Assembly (NCBI GenBank): GCA_013823635.1
Contig: PNML01000024.1
Span: 1 to 35,693, forward strand
Source of the DNA: Polaromonas sp.
GTDB taxonomy: Bacteria > Pseudomonadota > Gammaproteobacteria > Burkholderiales > Burkholderiaceae_C
Length of the DNA: 35,693 nt
Reading direction: 5' to 3'
The stretch's first letter is position 1. Each line of letters starts with the position of its first letter. Of the stretch, positions 8,205 to 17,527 are shown piece after piece. The notes beneath the pieces were generated by a model. The model saw nothing but the letters and a program-made list of their open reading frames with translations, did not search any database and was not told where the DNA came from. A program made the position numbers and the translations under genes.

Positions 8205-8747
8205 ATGATCACACACCCCATAGACCGCCGACGTTTCCAGCAGCTGCTGCTGGGTGGCGCACTGCTGCCACTGGCCACAGGGGCTGCCTGGCTGCTGCCT
8301 CAGCGCGCCCAGGCCCACGGCGATGCCCACGCACCCGCCAAACCCCACGCCGTGGTGAAGGAGCAAAAACCCTGGGGCATCGCCGCAGACCCACAGGCGG
8401 CGCAGCGCACCATCACGCTGCGCATGACCGACGACATGCGGTTTTCCCCCTCGCACATCGAGGTGCGGGAGGGCGAAACCCTGCGCCTGCGCGCCGTGAA
8501 CCGGGGCAAAGTGATGCACGAGCTGGTGCTGGGCACACCCGAGGAACTGCTGGCCCACGCCGAACTCATGAAAAAGCACCCCGGCATGGAACACGATGAA
8601 CCCTACATGACCCATGTGGCCCCGCGCCAACGGGGCGACATTGTCTGGACCTTCAACCGCGTGGGCGATTTTGAGTTTGCCTGCCTCATCCCGGGCCACT
8701 GGGATGCCGGCATGCGTGGCACCCTGCGTGTCAGGCCCGCTGGCTGA
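8205..8747 (+). CDS. Tat-exported cupredoxin (blue-copper fold protein)
   Basis: This 180-residue periplasmic copper protein has a twin-arginine type leader (DRRRF near residues 7-11, hydrophobic stretch to about 36). The cupredoxin domain covers about residues 65-178. Type 1 copper ligands are visible as H105 (MHEL), C160, H165 and M170 in CLIPGHWDAGM. A His-containing linker follows the leader. It starts 16 bases after the oxidase, so it may deliver electrons or copper to or from that enzyme; the partner is inference. Other possibilities are a simple copper store or chaperone. Confidence 0.88.
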   Translation: MITHPIDRRRFQQLLLGGALLPLATGAAWLLPQRAQAHGDAHAPAKPHAVVKEQKPWGIAADPQAAQRTITLRMTDDMRFSPSHIEVREGETLRLRAVNRGKVMHELVLGTPEELLAHAELMKKHPGMEHDEPYMTHVAPRQRGDIVWTFNRVGDFEFACLIPGHWDAGMRGTLRVRPAG

Positions 8748-8790
8748 AGCCCTGCCGCCTCCCGTTTTTAACCAGAAAGCGATTACCCCC

Positions 8791-9258
8791 ATGCAACGAC
8801 GACACTTTTTGACCACGCTGGCCGGCATTGCCGCGCTGCCCCTGTCGGCCCACGCCGCCGCACCCGACAAACTGCCCACCGTGCAGGTCTGGAAAGACCC
8901 CAACTGCGGCTGCTGCAAAGACTGGGTCAGCTACCTCCAGGCCGATGGCTTCACAGTGCAGGTGTTCGAGACTGGCAACACCGCCATGCGCCAACGCCTG
9001 GGTTTGCCCATGAAGTTTGCCTCTTGTCACACGGCGCTGGTCGGCGGCTACGTCATCGAAGGGCACGTGAACGCCCCCGAAATCCGTCGCCTGCTGAAAG
9101 AAAAGCCCCAGGCACTTGGCCTGGCCGTACCCGGCATGCCCGTGGGCAGCCCCGGCATGGATGGCCCCGAGTACCAGAACAGGCAAGACCCGTACGATGT
9201 GCTGCTGGTGCAAAAGGACGGCAGCAGCCGCGTGTACCAATCCTATTTCAGGAGCTGA
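8791..9258 (+). CDS. DUF411 domain metal-binding protein
   Basis: This 155-residue protein carries a leader at residues 1-23 (RRHF followed by a hydrophobic run), so export to the periplasm is likely. The DUF411 domain has its thioredoxin-like start VWKDPNCGCCKDW with C39, C41 and C42, and a later single cysteine in FASCHTALVGGYVIEGHV, the usual signature of this family. DUF411 proteins are commonly encoded with copper-resistance genes, and this one sits between the cupredoxin and the CusF-like gene. It probably binds copper or handles thiols; no activity is established from sequence. Confidence 0.87.
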   Translation: MQRRHFLTTLAGIAALPLSAHAAAPDKLPTVQVWKDPNCGCCKDWVSYLQADGFTVQVFETGNTAMRQRLGLPMKFASCHTALVGGYVIEGHVNAPEIRRLLKEKPQALGLAVPGMPVGSPGMDGPEYQNRQDPYDVLLVQKDGSSRVYQSYFRS

Positions 9259-9260
9259 AC

Positions 9261-9656
9261 ATGCCCCATTTCCTCACGCCCGCGCACACGGTGCCAGGGC
9301 TGTTGCTGACCGCGTTGCTGTGGTCGGGCACCGCCGCAGCCCAGTCGTCCGACAACACGCACCACAGTCACCACCCCGCACCGTCAGCCCCGACCGGTGC
9401 AGCCGATGCCAGCGCGCTGCCCTGGGTCCATGCCGAAGTGCGACGGGTGGACATGGGGGCTGGCAAGGTCACGCTCAAACACGGGGCAATCAGCAACCTC
9501 GACATGCCCGGCATGACCATGGTGTTTGGCGTGCCAGATCGCGCCCAACTGACCAACCTGCAACCCGGCGATGCCGTTCAGTTCACCGCCGACAAGGTCA
9601 ACGGTCAATACGTGGTGGTGAACCTGCGCCCACTGCCCGGCGGCACCGGTCGCTGA
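9261..9656 (+). CDS. CusF-like periplasmic copper-binding protein
   Basis: This 131-residue protein has a signal peptide (about residues 1-28), a His-rich linker (THHSHHP) and a CusF domain (about residues 55-128). The Cu(I) ligand pattern is seen in LKHGAISNLDMPGMTMVF, where MPGMTM supplies the two Met ligands. The usual His and Trp of the CusF site cannot be placed with certainty. An AGGAGC ribosome site overlaps the end of the DUF411 gene, and the gap is only two bases. CusF normally passes Cu(I) to a CusCBA pump, whose CusA and CusB parts are absent here. Confidence 0.85.
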   Translation: MPHFLTPAHTVPGLLLTALLWSGTAAAQSSDNTHHSHHPAPSAPTGAADASALPWVHAEVRRVDMGAGKVTLKHGAISNLDMPGMTMVFGVPDRAQLTNLQPGDAVQFTADKVNGQYVVVNLRPLPGGTGR

Positions 9657-9666
9657 ACACACCGCC

Positions 9667-12174
9667 TCAAGACAAGGGTGGCAGCAAATCCGGGTAGTGG
9701 GTGTCGGCGGCACCCTTGGGGCCCGCGGCGGGAAACAGCGGCGCCCGGGCACTGTTGAGCACCGCAGTGTCCAGCACACTGCCCAGGGCGTCATCCACCA
9801 GGCTGTGGGCTGCCACCACGCGCACGCGGTGTTGCGCGCACAGGCTGTCAAAGCTGCGCCGCGTCATGGACGTGGTGCTGCCACCTTGCCCGGTGAACAG
9901 GTACATGGTGCCGTGCGGACTGGCCCAGCTCAGTTGGAGGCGCACCCATTGACCGCCTTCCTGCTGCAACTCCACCCAAGCCCCTTGGGCCAGCTCCAGG
10001 GACTCGCCTTCCGACGCGGGAGCCAGCGCAGCGGCTTCACTCGACACCCCGTCCCATGGGCGACCCATGGGCTCGGTGTCGGCAAAGTCCTGTGTGTGCA
10101 GGGTGGGAAACGGCTCCACGATGAAGCCGGTATCGGCGCTCTCGCTGCGGTTGAGCCATGGTTCGCCCCCCGCTGGCGACGGTCCCGTCCCGTCCAACCC
10201 AGGCTGGGGGACGACGCCCGAAGTCTCGTGCGCCGCCGGTGGCAAGATCAGCTCCGGTGGCCACGCCACGGCAGACTTGTCCCCTTCGCCCTTCAGGCCA
10301 GCCTCGTGCCGGGACATCAGAAACGAGAAGAATTGCCGGGAGGCCACCGGGTCGTAGTCGATGGACTGCAGTCCCTCTCGCAGGGTGCGCAACAGCCCTG
10401 GGATCAGCCTGGACAACCGGCCCCGGTTGCGGCTGGCCACCTCCACACGGCTGCTCCAGATCAGGTCGGTGAGCATCGCCTGGTAGCGCAAATCGGCGGG
10501 CATGCGGGTGGGCTGGGTGTCCGGGGCTTGCGCCCCACCCATTTTGGCCTGGGCAATGACCTGGGCCCACGGCCCGACGATGAACTGCTGGACGACCGGA
10601 TCGGCCTTGGAAAAATCAAGGCGCGTCGCCAACTCGCGGGCCAACTTCTCGGCCAGCAGGTGGCGCTGTTCCGCCTTGACCAGCGAAGCCACCGCACGCC
10701 CTTGGGTCTCGTGGCTGTGCTGGGCATGCGCCTGCGGCTGCAACACCTCCAGCGCCGTTTCGAACAACGCGCTGACACGGGTATCGGAGCGGGAAAACAG
10801 CTGCACCACGTCTTCCAGCGTGGCCAAAAACGGGCCAAACCCCGGTGCTTGCGCGGAATCGAAGGCCAGGCTGCGCTGGGTGATCTCTTCCAGCAGGCGC
10901 CGGGCCGGGTTGAGCTTGTCGGCAATGAAACGGGGGTCGTCACGCGCGATGCGCAACAAGGCGGGCTGCAGACGCCCCAGGATCTGGCGGACCGGGGCCA
11001 GCAGGCGCTCATCCCGGGTCATGCCCTCCAACAACAGCTGCACCACACCCTGCGCCAGCGCCTGAAGGTGGGCGAGGCTGTCGGCCTGCGAACCACCCAC
11101 GGCCGTGTCGCGGTGAGCACGGCGATCGGGGCCTCGGTAGGTCCCCGCACTCACCAGGTCGGGAGCGGGCTGCCCCACCGCGAGTGGCGCTTGTCCAGCG
11201 ACCGGCGCCTGGGTGGGCAACAGCGGTGCACCGTTCAGGTGAAACGGCAGTGGGTCGTGCGGGTGCCCATGGTCGCCCACCAACAGGTGATGCAATCCGT
11301 CCAGCGTGAGCAAATCTGTGCCGGCTGCTGTGGCCTTGTCGTGCACGCCAGCGGGAGCGGACACCGGTGCCCCGTCATTCTGGGAGCCCCCATGGTGCAT
11401 GGTCAGGTCATCGTGCTGGTCACCCACACCGGGCGGGCGGTTGCGTGCCCCAGGTGAACGGGTCACGGCGGGCGATGGGGCCTGCAGCACATGGTAGTCG
11501 GCCCGCTGCACGCCGTGGTCGGACAGGATGCGGATGAGGTGCCGGTACAGCAACTGCAGCTCTTCGCCCAGCGCCTGCGTGCCGTGTTGCAGCCACAGCG
11601 TGCGCACAGATTTGTCGCGGGTGATGCCCTCCATGGTGCGGCGCAGGGCCGCAATGGCCACGTCAGGACGCAGGGGGTTGTGTTCCATGCGGACCGACAC
11701 ATGGCCCTGGGCGCTGCTGAGCAGGGCGGTCAACTCGGACAAGGCGTCGCCCGCCGCACTCTCCACCACCTGCTCCAGCCTGGCCACCTGCACGGTGGCC
11801 TGAACCTGCAGCTCGTCCATCAACTCCAGGTCGTCAAAACTGATGTTGGACAAGGTTCGCCGCACGGGGCCGGCGTCTGAATGCCCAGCCAGCGACTCGC
11901 CAATGGCCGAGCGCCAGTTGGCCACCCAACGGGTTTCAAACGCCTGCCGGTGGCGGCTCAGTTCCTTGAGGGCTGTGGACAGGTCCGCTTTTTCGCGGGG
12001 GCTGATGGTCCAGGCCTCCTGCTGCCTGAGCACCTCCGCCAACCCCGCTGCCCAGCGCATGACCAAGCCCGGGGCTTCGGCCATGGCCGCGTCCAAACAC
12101 GCCTGCAGGGCGCGGGATGTCCGCCATTGGGTCGGCAACGGATCGTCGCCTGCGGGGGGAGGTGTGCGTTGCAT
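9667..12174 (-). CDS. DUF1631 family protein
   Basis: This 835-residue protein matches the large DUF1631 family of beta- and gammaproteobacteria. Recognisable parts are the N-terminal helical region with NISFDDLELMDE (about 130-141), a middle region with NPLRPDVAIAALRRTM, and a C-terminal part with LAQGAWVELQQ and VRLQLSWASPHGTMYLFT that resembles a PilZ-like beta barrel, followed by a final helical region. A Pro/Gly/Ser-rich linker at about 230-350 separates the halves. No signal peptide or membrane helix is seen. It is convergent with the CusF-like gene (10-base gap) and not part of the copper set. Its function is unknown; a role in surface motility or cyclic-di-GMP signalling is only a guess from the PilZ-like part. 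Confidence 0.82.
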   Translation of the reverse strand: MQRTPPPAGDDPLPTQWRTSRALQACLDAAMAEAPGLVMRWAAGLAEVLRQQEAWTISPREKADLSTALKELSRHRQAFETRWVANWRSAIGESLAGHSDAGPVRRTLSNISFDDLELMDELQVQATVQVARLEQVVESAAGDALSELTALLSSAQGHVSVRMEHNPLRPDVAIAALRRTMEGITRDKSVRTLWLQHGTQALGEELQLLYRHLIRILSDHGVQRADYHVLQAPSPAVTRSPGARNRPPGVGDQHDDLTMHHGGSQNDGAPVSAPAGVHDKATAAGTDLLTLDGLHHLLVGDHGHPHDPLPFHLNGAPLLPTQAPVAGQAPLAVGQPAPDLVSAGTYRGPDRRAHRDTAVGGSQADSLAHLQALAQGVVQLLLEGMTRDERLLAPVRQILGRLQPALLRIARDDPRFIADKLNPARRLLEEITQRSLAFDSAQAPGFGPFLATLEDVVQLFSRSDTRVSALFETALEVLQPQAHAQHSHETQGRAVASLVKAEQRHLLAEKLARELATRLDFSKADPVVQQFIVGPWAQVIAQAKMGGAQAPDTQPTRMPADLRYQAMLTDLIWSSRVEVASRNRGRLSRLIPGLLRTLREGLQSIDYDPVASRQFFSFLMSRHEAGLKGEGDKSAVAWPPELILPPAAHETSGVVPQPGLDGTGPSPAGGEPWLNRSESADTGFIVEPFPTLHTQDFADTEPMGRPWDGVSSEAAALAPASEGESLELAQGAWVELQQEGGQWVRLQLSWASPHGTMYLFTGQGGSTTSMTRRSFDSLCAQHRVRVVAAHSLVDDALGSVLDTAVLNSARAPLFPAAGPKGAADTHYPDLLPPLS

Positions 12175-12207
12175 GCGTTGGCCTCGCTCAGCCAGATTGA
12201 CAAAAAA

Positions 12208-12260
12208 GATAGCTAATTAACTATACCTGTAAAGCGCCAGAGTGCATTTTTATTGTTATT
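12208..12260 (-). repeat. Interspersed A/T-flanked repeat, copy R2
   Basis: This minus-oriented copy occupies most of the 113-base gap upstream of the DUF1631 gene. On the plus strand TAGCT is at 12210-12214, then 20 bases, then CGC at 12235-12237, with A-rich DNA before and T-rich DNA after. Any promoter of the DUF1631 gene must overlap or adjoin it, since its start codon is only about 35 bases away. Confidence 0.72.
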
Positions 12261-12287
12261 TTTGTTCCCTGATGTCCCCACGGACCC

Positions 12288-12902
12288 TCACGGACCGGTC
12301 AACAGCCGCCGCCACCCGTCGGGGCCCAAGCGACGCAACACATCGATGTTGCGCTCATAGATCACGTCGGTGTCACCAAACGACTCGATGGCGCGCGCCA
12401 GACTGTCTTCACGGATGAGGTGGAGTGTGGGGTATGGCGAGCGGTTGGTGAAGTGGCTCATGTCACCCTCGGGCTCGCCGTCGAACACAAAGTCCGGGTG
12501 AAAGGGCGCAATCTGCACCACCCCTTCCAGTTCGTGGTCGGCCAGCACGCCATCGGCCACATCCAAAAAGTCGTTGAACACCAAAAAGTCGGGGAACAGC
12601 GTGGGATGAATCAGCAGCGTGGTGTCCACCTCCTCGGCCGGGGTCGACTTCAGCCGTTCCAGTTCGGCGTCGAGGTCGTCCAGAAACGCGTCCAGGTGCC
12701 TGGCGCGGCTCACGACCAGCCGCACCTGGTTTTTCACGTACACCGACTTGGCAAACGGGCACAGGTTGAGGCCAATGACGGCCTGCTCCAGCCAGCGGCG
12801 TGTGGCCGCCAGCACCTCATCGTCACTCGCCAAGCCATGCTCCGGTGAAACCAGCGCCCCCTCGGGGGTTGCGACCGTGGTGTGCGAAGGCGTCGTGCTC
12901 AT
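12288..12902 (-). CDS. DUF1415 family protein
   Basis: This 204-residue cytoplasmic protein matches the DUF1415 family. The hallmark is RRWLEQAVIGLNLCPFAKSVYVKNQVR, seen here around residues 35-60 (key part LNLCPFAK), followed by HPDFVFDGEP and the C-terminal NRSPYPTLHLIRE. Its start codon overlaps the stop of ettA (ATGA), so the two are cotranscribed and probably coupled. The biochemical role of the family is not known to me. An N-terminal extension of about 25 residues (SHTTVATPEGALVS) looks variable and could mean the true start is slightly later. Confidence 0.85.
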   Translation of the reverse strand: MSTTPSHTTVATPEGALVSPEHGLASDDEVLAATRRWLEQAVIGLNLCPFAKSVYVKNQVRLVVSRARHLDAFLDDLDAELERLKSTPAEEVDTTLLIHPTLFPDFLVFNDFLDVADGVLADHELEGVVQIAPFHPDFVFDGEPEGDMSHFTNRSPYPTLHLIREDSLARAIESFGDTDVIYERNIDVLRRLGPDGWRRLLTGP

Positions 12903-14563
12903 TTGAGCGACTTGAAGCGGGCACGCTTGGGACGTGCGCCCTCTTCACCCAGGCGGCGCTTCTTGTCGGCCTCGTACTCGGTGAAGTTGCCGTCGAAGAA
13001 TTTCCACTGCGAATCACCCTCGCAGGCCAGGATGTGCGTGCAGATGCGGTCCAGGAACCAGCGGTCGTGGGAAATGACCATGGCGCTGCCAGCAAACTCC
13101 AGCAGCGCTTCTTCCAGCGCACGCAGGGTTTCCACGTCCAGGTCGTTGGACGGTTCGTCCAGCATCAGCACGTTGCCGCCCTGGGCCAGGGTTTTGGCCA
13201 GGTGCAAGCGCCCGCGTTCACCGCCCGACAGGCTGCCCACCAGCTTTTGCTGGTCGTTGCCCTTGAAGTTGAAACGCCCCAGGTAAGCCCGGCTGGGCAT
13301 GACGAACTTGCCCACGGTGATGTTGTCCAGCCCGCCCGACACGTCTTCCCACACGGTTTTGCTGCCGTCCAGGCTTTCGCGGCTCTGGTCCACAAAGGCC
13401 AGCTTGGCGGTTTTGCCGATGGTGATGCTGCCCGCATCGGGCTGCTCCACGCCCTGGAGCATGCGAAACAGCGTGGACTTACCCGCGCCGTTGGGGCCGA
13501 TGATGCCGATGATGGCACCGGCGGGCACGGCAAAACTCAGGTTGTCGATCAGCAGGCGGTCGCCGAACGATTTGGTCACGCCCTCAAACTCGATGACCTG
13601 CGCGCCCAGGCGCTCGGCCACGGGGATGAAGATCTCGTTGGTCTCGTTGCGCTTCTGGTAGTCCACATCGCTCAGCTCCTCGAACCGGGCCAGTCGGGCC
13701 TTGCTCTTGGCCTGGCGGCCCTTGGCGTTGGAGCGAACCCATTTCAGTTCTTCCTTCATGGCCTTCATGCGGGCGTCTTCGGACTTTTGCTCGGTCTCCA
13801 GACGGCGCTCTTTCTGGTCCAACCAATCGGAGTAGTTGCCCTTGTAGGGAATGCCGTGGCCACGGTCCAGTTCCAGAATCCACTCGGCCGCGTTGTCCAG
13901 GAAGTAACGGTCGTGGGTGATGGCCACCACGGTGCCGGAAAAACGCTGCAGGAACTGCTCCAGCCAATGGACGCTTTCGGCATCCAAGTGGTTGGTGGGT
14001 TCGTCCAGCAGCAGCATGTCGGGCTTGCTCAGCAGCAGGCGGCACAGGGCCACACGGCGCTTCTCGCCGCCCGACAGGTTCTTGATGGTGGCATCCCACG
14101 GGGGCAGGTTCAGCGCATCGGCCGCCAGTTCCAGTTGCAGGTCGGTGTTCTCGCTGCCTGCGGCGGCAATGATGGCCTCCAGCTCGGCCTGCTCGGCAGC
14201 CAGGGCATCAAAGTCGGCATCGGGCTCGGCGTAGGCGGCATACACCTCGTCCAGCCTGGCCTTGGCCTTGAGGGCGCCACCAATGCCCTCTTCCACGGCT
14301 TCGCGCACGGTTTGCTCAGGGGCCAGCTGCGGCTCCTGTGGCAGGTAGCCGATCTGGATGCCGGGCATGGGCACGGCTTCGCCTTCAATTTCCTTGTCGA
14401 TGCCCGCCATGATTTTCAGCAGGGTGGACTTGCCCGAGCCGTTGGTGCCCAGCACACCGATCTTGGCGCCAGGGAAGAAGCTGATGGAAATGTCTTTCAG
14501 GATCTGCCGCTTGGGGGGCACGGTCTTGCACACCCGGTTCATGGAGTAAACGTATTGGGCCAT
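12899..14563 (-). CDS. ettA: Energy-dependent translational throttle protein EttA (ABC-F)
   Basis: This 554-residue ribosome-associated ATPase gates the first peptide bond according to energy state. Two ABC domains are present: Walker A GTNGSGKST with signature LSGGEKRRVAL in the first half, and GPNGAGKST with LSGGERGRLHLAKTL in the second. Walker B sequences are LLLLDEPTNHLD and VLMLDEPSNDLD. Between them lies the charged linker after the ribosome-contact arm (NYSDWLDQKERRLETE and on). The N-terminus MAQYVYSMNRV and total length match EttA rather than Uup or other ABC-F proteins. It is transcribed leftward with DUF1415. Confidence 0.96.
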   Translation of the reverse strand: MAQYVYSMNRVCKTVPPKRQILKDISISFFPGAKIGVLGTNGSGKSTLLKIMAGIDKEIEGEAVPMPGIQIGYLPQEPQLAPEQTVREAVEEGIGGALKAKARLDEVYAAYAEPDADFDALAAEQAELEAIIAAAGSENTDLQLELAADALNLPPWDATIKNLSGGEKRRVALCRLLLSKPDMLLLDEPTNHLDAESVHWLEQFLQRFSGTVVAITHDRYFLDNAAEWILELDRGHGIPYKGNYSDWLDQKERRLETEQKSEDARMKAMKEELKWVRSNAKGRQAKSKARLARFEELSDVDYQKRNETNEIFIPVAERLGAQVIEFEGVTKSFGDRLLIDNLSFAVPAGAIIGIIGPNGAGKSTLFRMLQGVEQPDAGSITIGKTAKLAFVDQSRESLDGSKTVWEDVSGGLDNITVGKFVMPSRAYLGRFNFKGNDQQKLVGSLSGGERGRLHLAKTLAQGGNVLMLDEPSNDLDVETLRALEEALLEFAGSAMVISHDRWFLDRICTHILACEGDSQWKFFDGNFTEYEADKKRRLGEEGARPKRARFKSLK

Positions 14564-14905
14564 CGGTCGCTTTCTGTGGGAAACGGATAAGGGTCAGCAG
14601 GCGGGCGCACCGAGGGTGGCGCGCACCGTTGGGCATCAGCGCCCACACCAGGTGGTGGGCTGCCAACGCAAAAACACACGGTTACCGCCTGTCTGTCTGG
14701 CGTGGATTATCCCAGCATGCGACAATGCAACCCGTTTCGCGCCACAGTCGGTGTGAAAACCGGCACCCTGCCGGGGAGAATCGCGTGGCCTCATCAGGCC
14801 AGCCGCCACTCCCGAAACCCCAACTGCATTGACCCGGACTGACCACCCCCCATCAAACGGGTTGGCAAGGCAATGCTCCCCGCGCCCCGGACGGGTGCAA
14901 TATCC
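14564..14905. promoter_or_regulatory. Divergent ettA/rhlE intergenic region with structured leader
   Basis: This 342-base gap must hold both the ettA and rhlE promoters. No strong -35/-10 pair is obvious; GACAAT at 14721-14726 is a possible rhlE -10. Downstream of it two hairpins can be drawn: CCGGCA/TGCCGG (14760-14765 with 14769-14774) and GGCCT/AGGCC (14787-14791 with 14796-14800). These would lie in a long 5' leader of rhlE. No known riboswitch consensus was recognised. Confidence 0.4.
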
Positions 14906-16684
14906 ATGAACTTTGAAGAACTGAACCTGGCCCCGGCCATTGTGCAAGCCGTGCGCGAGCAAGGCTACGAAACCCCCACGCCCATCCAGGCACAGGCCAT
15001 TCCGGCCGTGATCGACGGGCAAGACCTGCTGGCGGGCGCACAAACCGGCACAGGCAAAACCGCCGCCTTCACTTTGCCCATGCTGCACAAGCTCAGCCAA
15101 AGCGAAGCCGGCAAGAACCGCTTCGGCGGCAAAGCCATCCGCGCCCTGGTGCTGACGCCCACCCGTGAACTCGCCGCCCAGGTGGAGGAGTCGGTGTCCA
15201 CCTACGGCAAGTACCTCCCCTCCATCAACTCCGGCGTGGTGTTCGGTGGTGTGGGCATGAACCCCCAGATCAACCTGCTGAAAAAAGGCGTGGACGTGCT
15301 GGTGGCCACGCCCGGCCGCCTGCTGGACCTGGCCCAGCAGGGTTTTCTGGACCTGTCCCAGGTGCAGATGCTGGTGCTCGACGAAGCCGACCGCATGCTG
15401 GACATGGGTTTCATCCACGACGTGAAGAAAATCCTGGCCATGGTGCCCGGTCACAAGCAAAGCCTGCTGTTCTCGGCCACCTTCAGCGATGAAATCCGTG
15501 AACTGGCCAATGGCCTGCTGCGCAACCCACAAAGCATCCAGGTGACGCCACGCAACACCACGGTGCAGCGCATCACCCAGCTCATCCACCCCGTGGGCCG
15601 CGGCAAGAAAAAAGCGGCGCTGGTGCACATCATCAACGAGCACAACTGGAGCCAGGTGCTGGTGTTCACGCGCACCAAATTCGGCGCCAACAACGTGGCC
15701 GAATACCTCACCAAAAACGGCATCAACGCCATGGCGCTGCACGGCAACAAGAGCCAGGCCGCCCGCACCCAGGCATTGGCGGGATTCAAGAGCGGGGACA
15801 TCCGCGCCCTGGTGGCGACCGACATTGCCGCACGCGGCATTGACATTGACGAGCTGCCACACGTGGTCAACTACGAAATCCCCAACGTCAGCGAAGACTA
15901 CGTGCACCGCATCGGTCGCACCGGCCGCGCGGGCGCCAGCGGTGAAGCCGTCAACCTGGTGTGCATGGACGAAGAAGGCTTCATGCAGGACATCGAGCGC
16001 TTCACGAAGCAGCGCATCGAAGTCAAGTTCCTCGAAGGTTTTGGGCCCGAGCCCGGTGAAAAGGCCGAGCCCATTGCCATGGGTCGCCAGACCATCTGGG
16101 GCGGCGCAGGCAAGCCACCCAGCCGCGAGGTCATGGCCGCTGCCGCCAAGGCCGCGCGCAGCGAAATGATGGAACGCATCCGCGACAAGAAGCAGACCGA
16201 AGGCGGCAACGGCGGTGGCCGCAACGCGCCCCGCGGCGGCGGTGGCCGTGGCCGCAGCGCGGCCGGTGGTGCCGACACGGGCGCCTCCGGCCATGGTCGC
16301 CCCGCAGGTGCCCACCCCGACCAGCGCCCCCGCCCGGGCAACCCGCATGGTGGCCCCAAGGCGCGTCCGGCCCGTGGTCCCCGCCCAGAAGGGCGCGGCC
16401 CGGGCCAGTCGGATGCGCAACCCGGCCCCACCGCGTTTCGCAACGCCGATGTCCGCAGTGAGAACCGCCATGCACCGCGCAACGAACCGCGCAGCGCCAA
16501 CAGCGGTGGTCAACCCGACCCCTTGCGCACCAGCATCGACTCCATGACCAGCCGTGGCGGCAACGGCTACCGTGGCAACCGCAATGGCCCTGGCGGTAAC
16601 CGGGGCGGCGGCGCACCTGGCGGCAACCGGGGTGGCCCGGCTGACCCCCTGCGCACCAACTTCGGTCGCATCACCCACAAATGA
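14906..16684 (+). CDS. rhlE: DEAD-box ATP-dependent RNA helicase RhlE
   Basis: This 592-residue helicase unwinds RNA in ribosome assembly and cold or RNA-decay processes. The Q motif is in [10 protein letters not shown]...TPTPIQ, motif I is AQTGTGKT (45-52), Ia [31 protein letters not shown] and [12 protein letters not shown]. After about residue 390 there is a basic Gly/Arg/Asn-rich tail of some 180 residues with repeated GGN and RG units, and the phrase DPLRT occurs twice near the end. The start at 14906 gives the usual MNFEELNL terminus; an in-frame ATG at 14873 would add 11 residues. The stop overlaps the next gene's start (ATGA). Confidence 0.93.
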   Translation: MNFEELNLAPAIVQAVREQGYETPTPIQAQAIPAVIDGQDLLAGAQTGTGKTAAFTLPMLHKLSQSEAGKNRFGGKAIRALVLTPTRELAAQVEESVSTYGKYLPSINSGVVFGGVGMNPQINLLKKGVDVLVATPGRLLDLAQQGFLDLSQVQMLVLDEADRMLDMGFIHDVKKILAMVPGHKQSLLFSATFSDEIRELANGLLRNPQSIQVTPRNTTVQRITQLIHPVGRGKKKAALVHIINEHNWSQVLVFTRTKFGANNVAEYLTKNGINAMALHGNKSQAARTQALAGFKSGDIRALVATDIAARGIDIDELPHVVNYEIPNVSEDYVHRIGRTGRAGASGEAVNLVCMDEEGFMQDIERFTKQRIEVKFLEGFGPEPGEKAEPIAMGRQTIWGGAGKPPSREVMAAAAKAARSEMMERIRDKKQTEGGNGGGRNAPRGGGGRGRSAAGGADTGASGHGRPAGAHPDQRPRPGNPHGGPKARPARGPRPEGRGPGQSDAQPGPTAFRNADVRSENRHAPRNEPRSANSGGQPDPLRTSIDSMTSRGGNGYRGNRNGPGGNRGGGAPGGNRGGPADPLRTNFGRITHK

Positions 16685-17508
16685 CGGCGGCGGGCAACGA
16701 CCACACCGCCACTGAATCGCCAGTGCGGTTCGGGCTGGACGGTCGGGTGTGCGTGGTCACCGGCGCCGCCCAGGGCATTGGCGCGGCCTGTGCGCGGCGC
16801 CTGGCCGCTGAAGGTGCCAGGGTGGTGCTGGCCGATGTGGCCACCGATGCAGGGCAGGCCCTGGCCCGTGAGTTGGGTGGCTTGTTCGTGCACACCAACG
16901 TGGGTGTGCCGGCCGACGTCAACCACCTGGTGGCGGCCACACTGGCCCAATGGGGCCGAGTGGACGTGCTGGTGAACAACGCTGGCATTTTCAAGGCAGC
17001 CCCCTTCCTGGACATCACGGAAGAAGACTGGGACGCGGTGCTCAACGTGAACCTGAAGGGTGCCTTTCTGGTGGGGCAGGCTGTGGCACGCGCCATGACG
17101 GCCAACCAGCCCGTGGGCGCGCGACAGGGGCGCGGCGTGGTGGTGAACATGAGTTCGGTCAACGCCACGCTGGCCATCCCCAACATCGCCAGTTACAACG
17201 TGAGCAAGGGCGGCATCAACCAGCTGACCCGCGTCATGGCCCTGGCGCTGGCCGACCACGGCATCCGCGTCAACGCGGTGGCGCCTGGCACCATTGCCAC
17301 GGAGCTGGCCGCGCAGGCCGTGCTGACCAGTGAAGAAGCCAGACAAAAAATACTGGCCCGCACACCCATGAAACGGCTGGGCGAGCCCGAAGAAGTGGCC
17401 GACGTGGTGGCCTTCCTGGCCAGCGACGCGTCCAGCTACATGACGGGCGAAATTGTCACCGTCGACGGTGGGCGCATGGCCCTGAACTACACCGTCCCAC
17501 TGCCCTGA
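16681..17508 (+). CDS. SDR-family NAD(P)-dependent oxidoreductase
   Basis: This 275-residue protein is a classical short-chain dehydrogenase. The cofactor motif TGAAQGIG is near residues 27-34, the structural NNAG near 99-102, the catalytic serine in VVNMSSVN and the YNVSK pair near 170-175. The C-terminal segment [14 protein letters not shown] is typical of the glucose 1-dehydrogenase/FabG-like branch. An acidic residue after the second strand (LADVATD) suggests NAD preference. It starts inside the rhlE stop codon, so it is cotranscribed with the helicase, though a functional link is doubtful. The substrate is unknown. Confidence 0.88.
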   Translation: MTAAGNDHTATESPVRFGLDGRVCVVTGAAQGIGAACARRLAAEGARVVLADVATDAGQALARELGGLFVHTNVGVPADVNHLVAATLAQWGRVDVLVNNAGIFKAAPFLDITEEDWDAVLNVNLKGAFLVGQAVARAMTANQPVGARQGRGVVVNMSSVNATLAIPNIASYNVSKGGINQLTRVMALALADHGIRVNAVAPGTIATELAAQAVLTSEEARQKILARTPMKRLGEPEEVADVVAFLASDASSYMTGEIVTVDGGRMALNYTVPLP

Positions 17509-17527
17509 CCCATGCACAATACGGCCC

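Noticed and set aside
6161-8278. Long minus-strand open frame (705 codons) opposite the multicopper oxidase
   Set aside because: All copper motifs are on the plus strand; the antisense product has no known features.
9697-11457. Plus-strand open frame (586 codons) opposite DUF1631
   Set aside because: DUF1631 similarity supports the minus strand; the plus frame looks like shadow translation.
14740-14840. Possible cobalamin-type riboswitch before rhlE
   Set aside because: Some CCGG/GGGGAGAA-like bases recall B12 elements, but the B12 box and ordered helices are missing.
14636-16678. Long minus-strand open frame opposite rhlE (680 codons)
   Set aside because: It mirrors a GC-rich gene with clear helicase motifs; the translation is low-complexity and has no recognisable domain.
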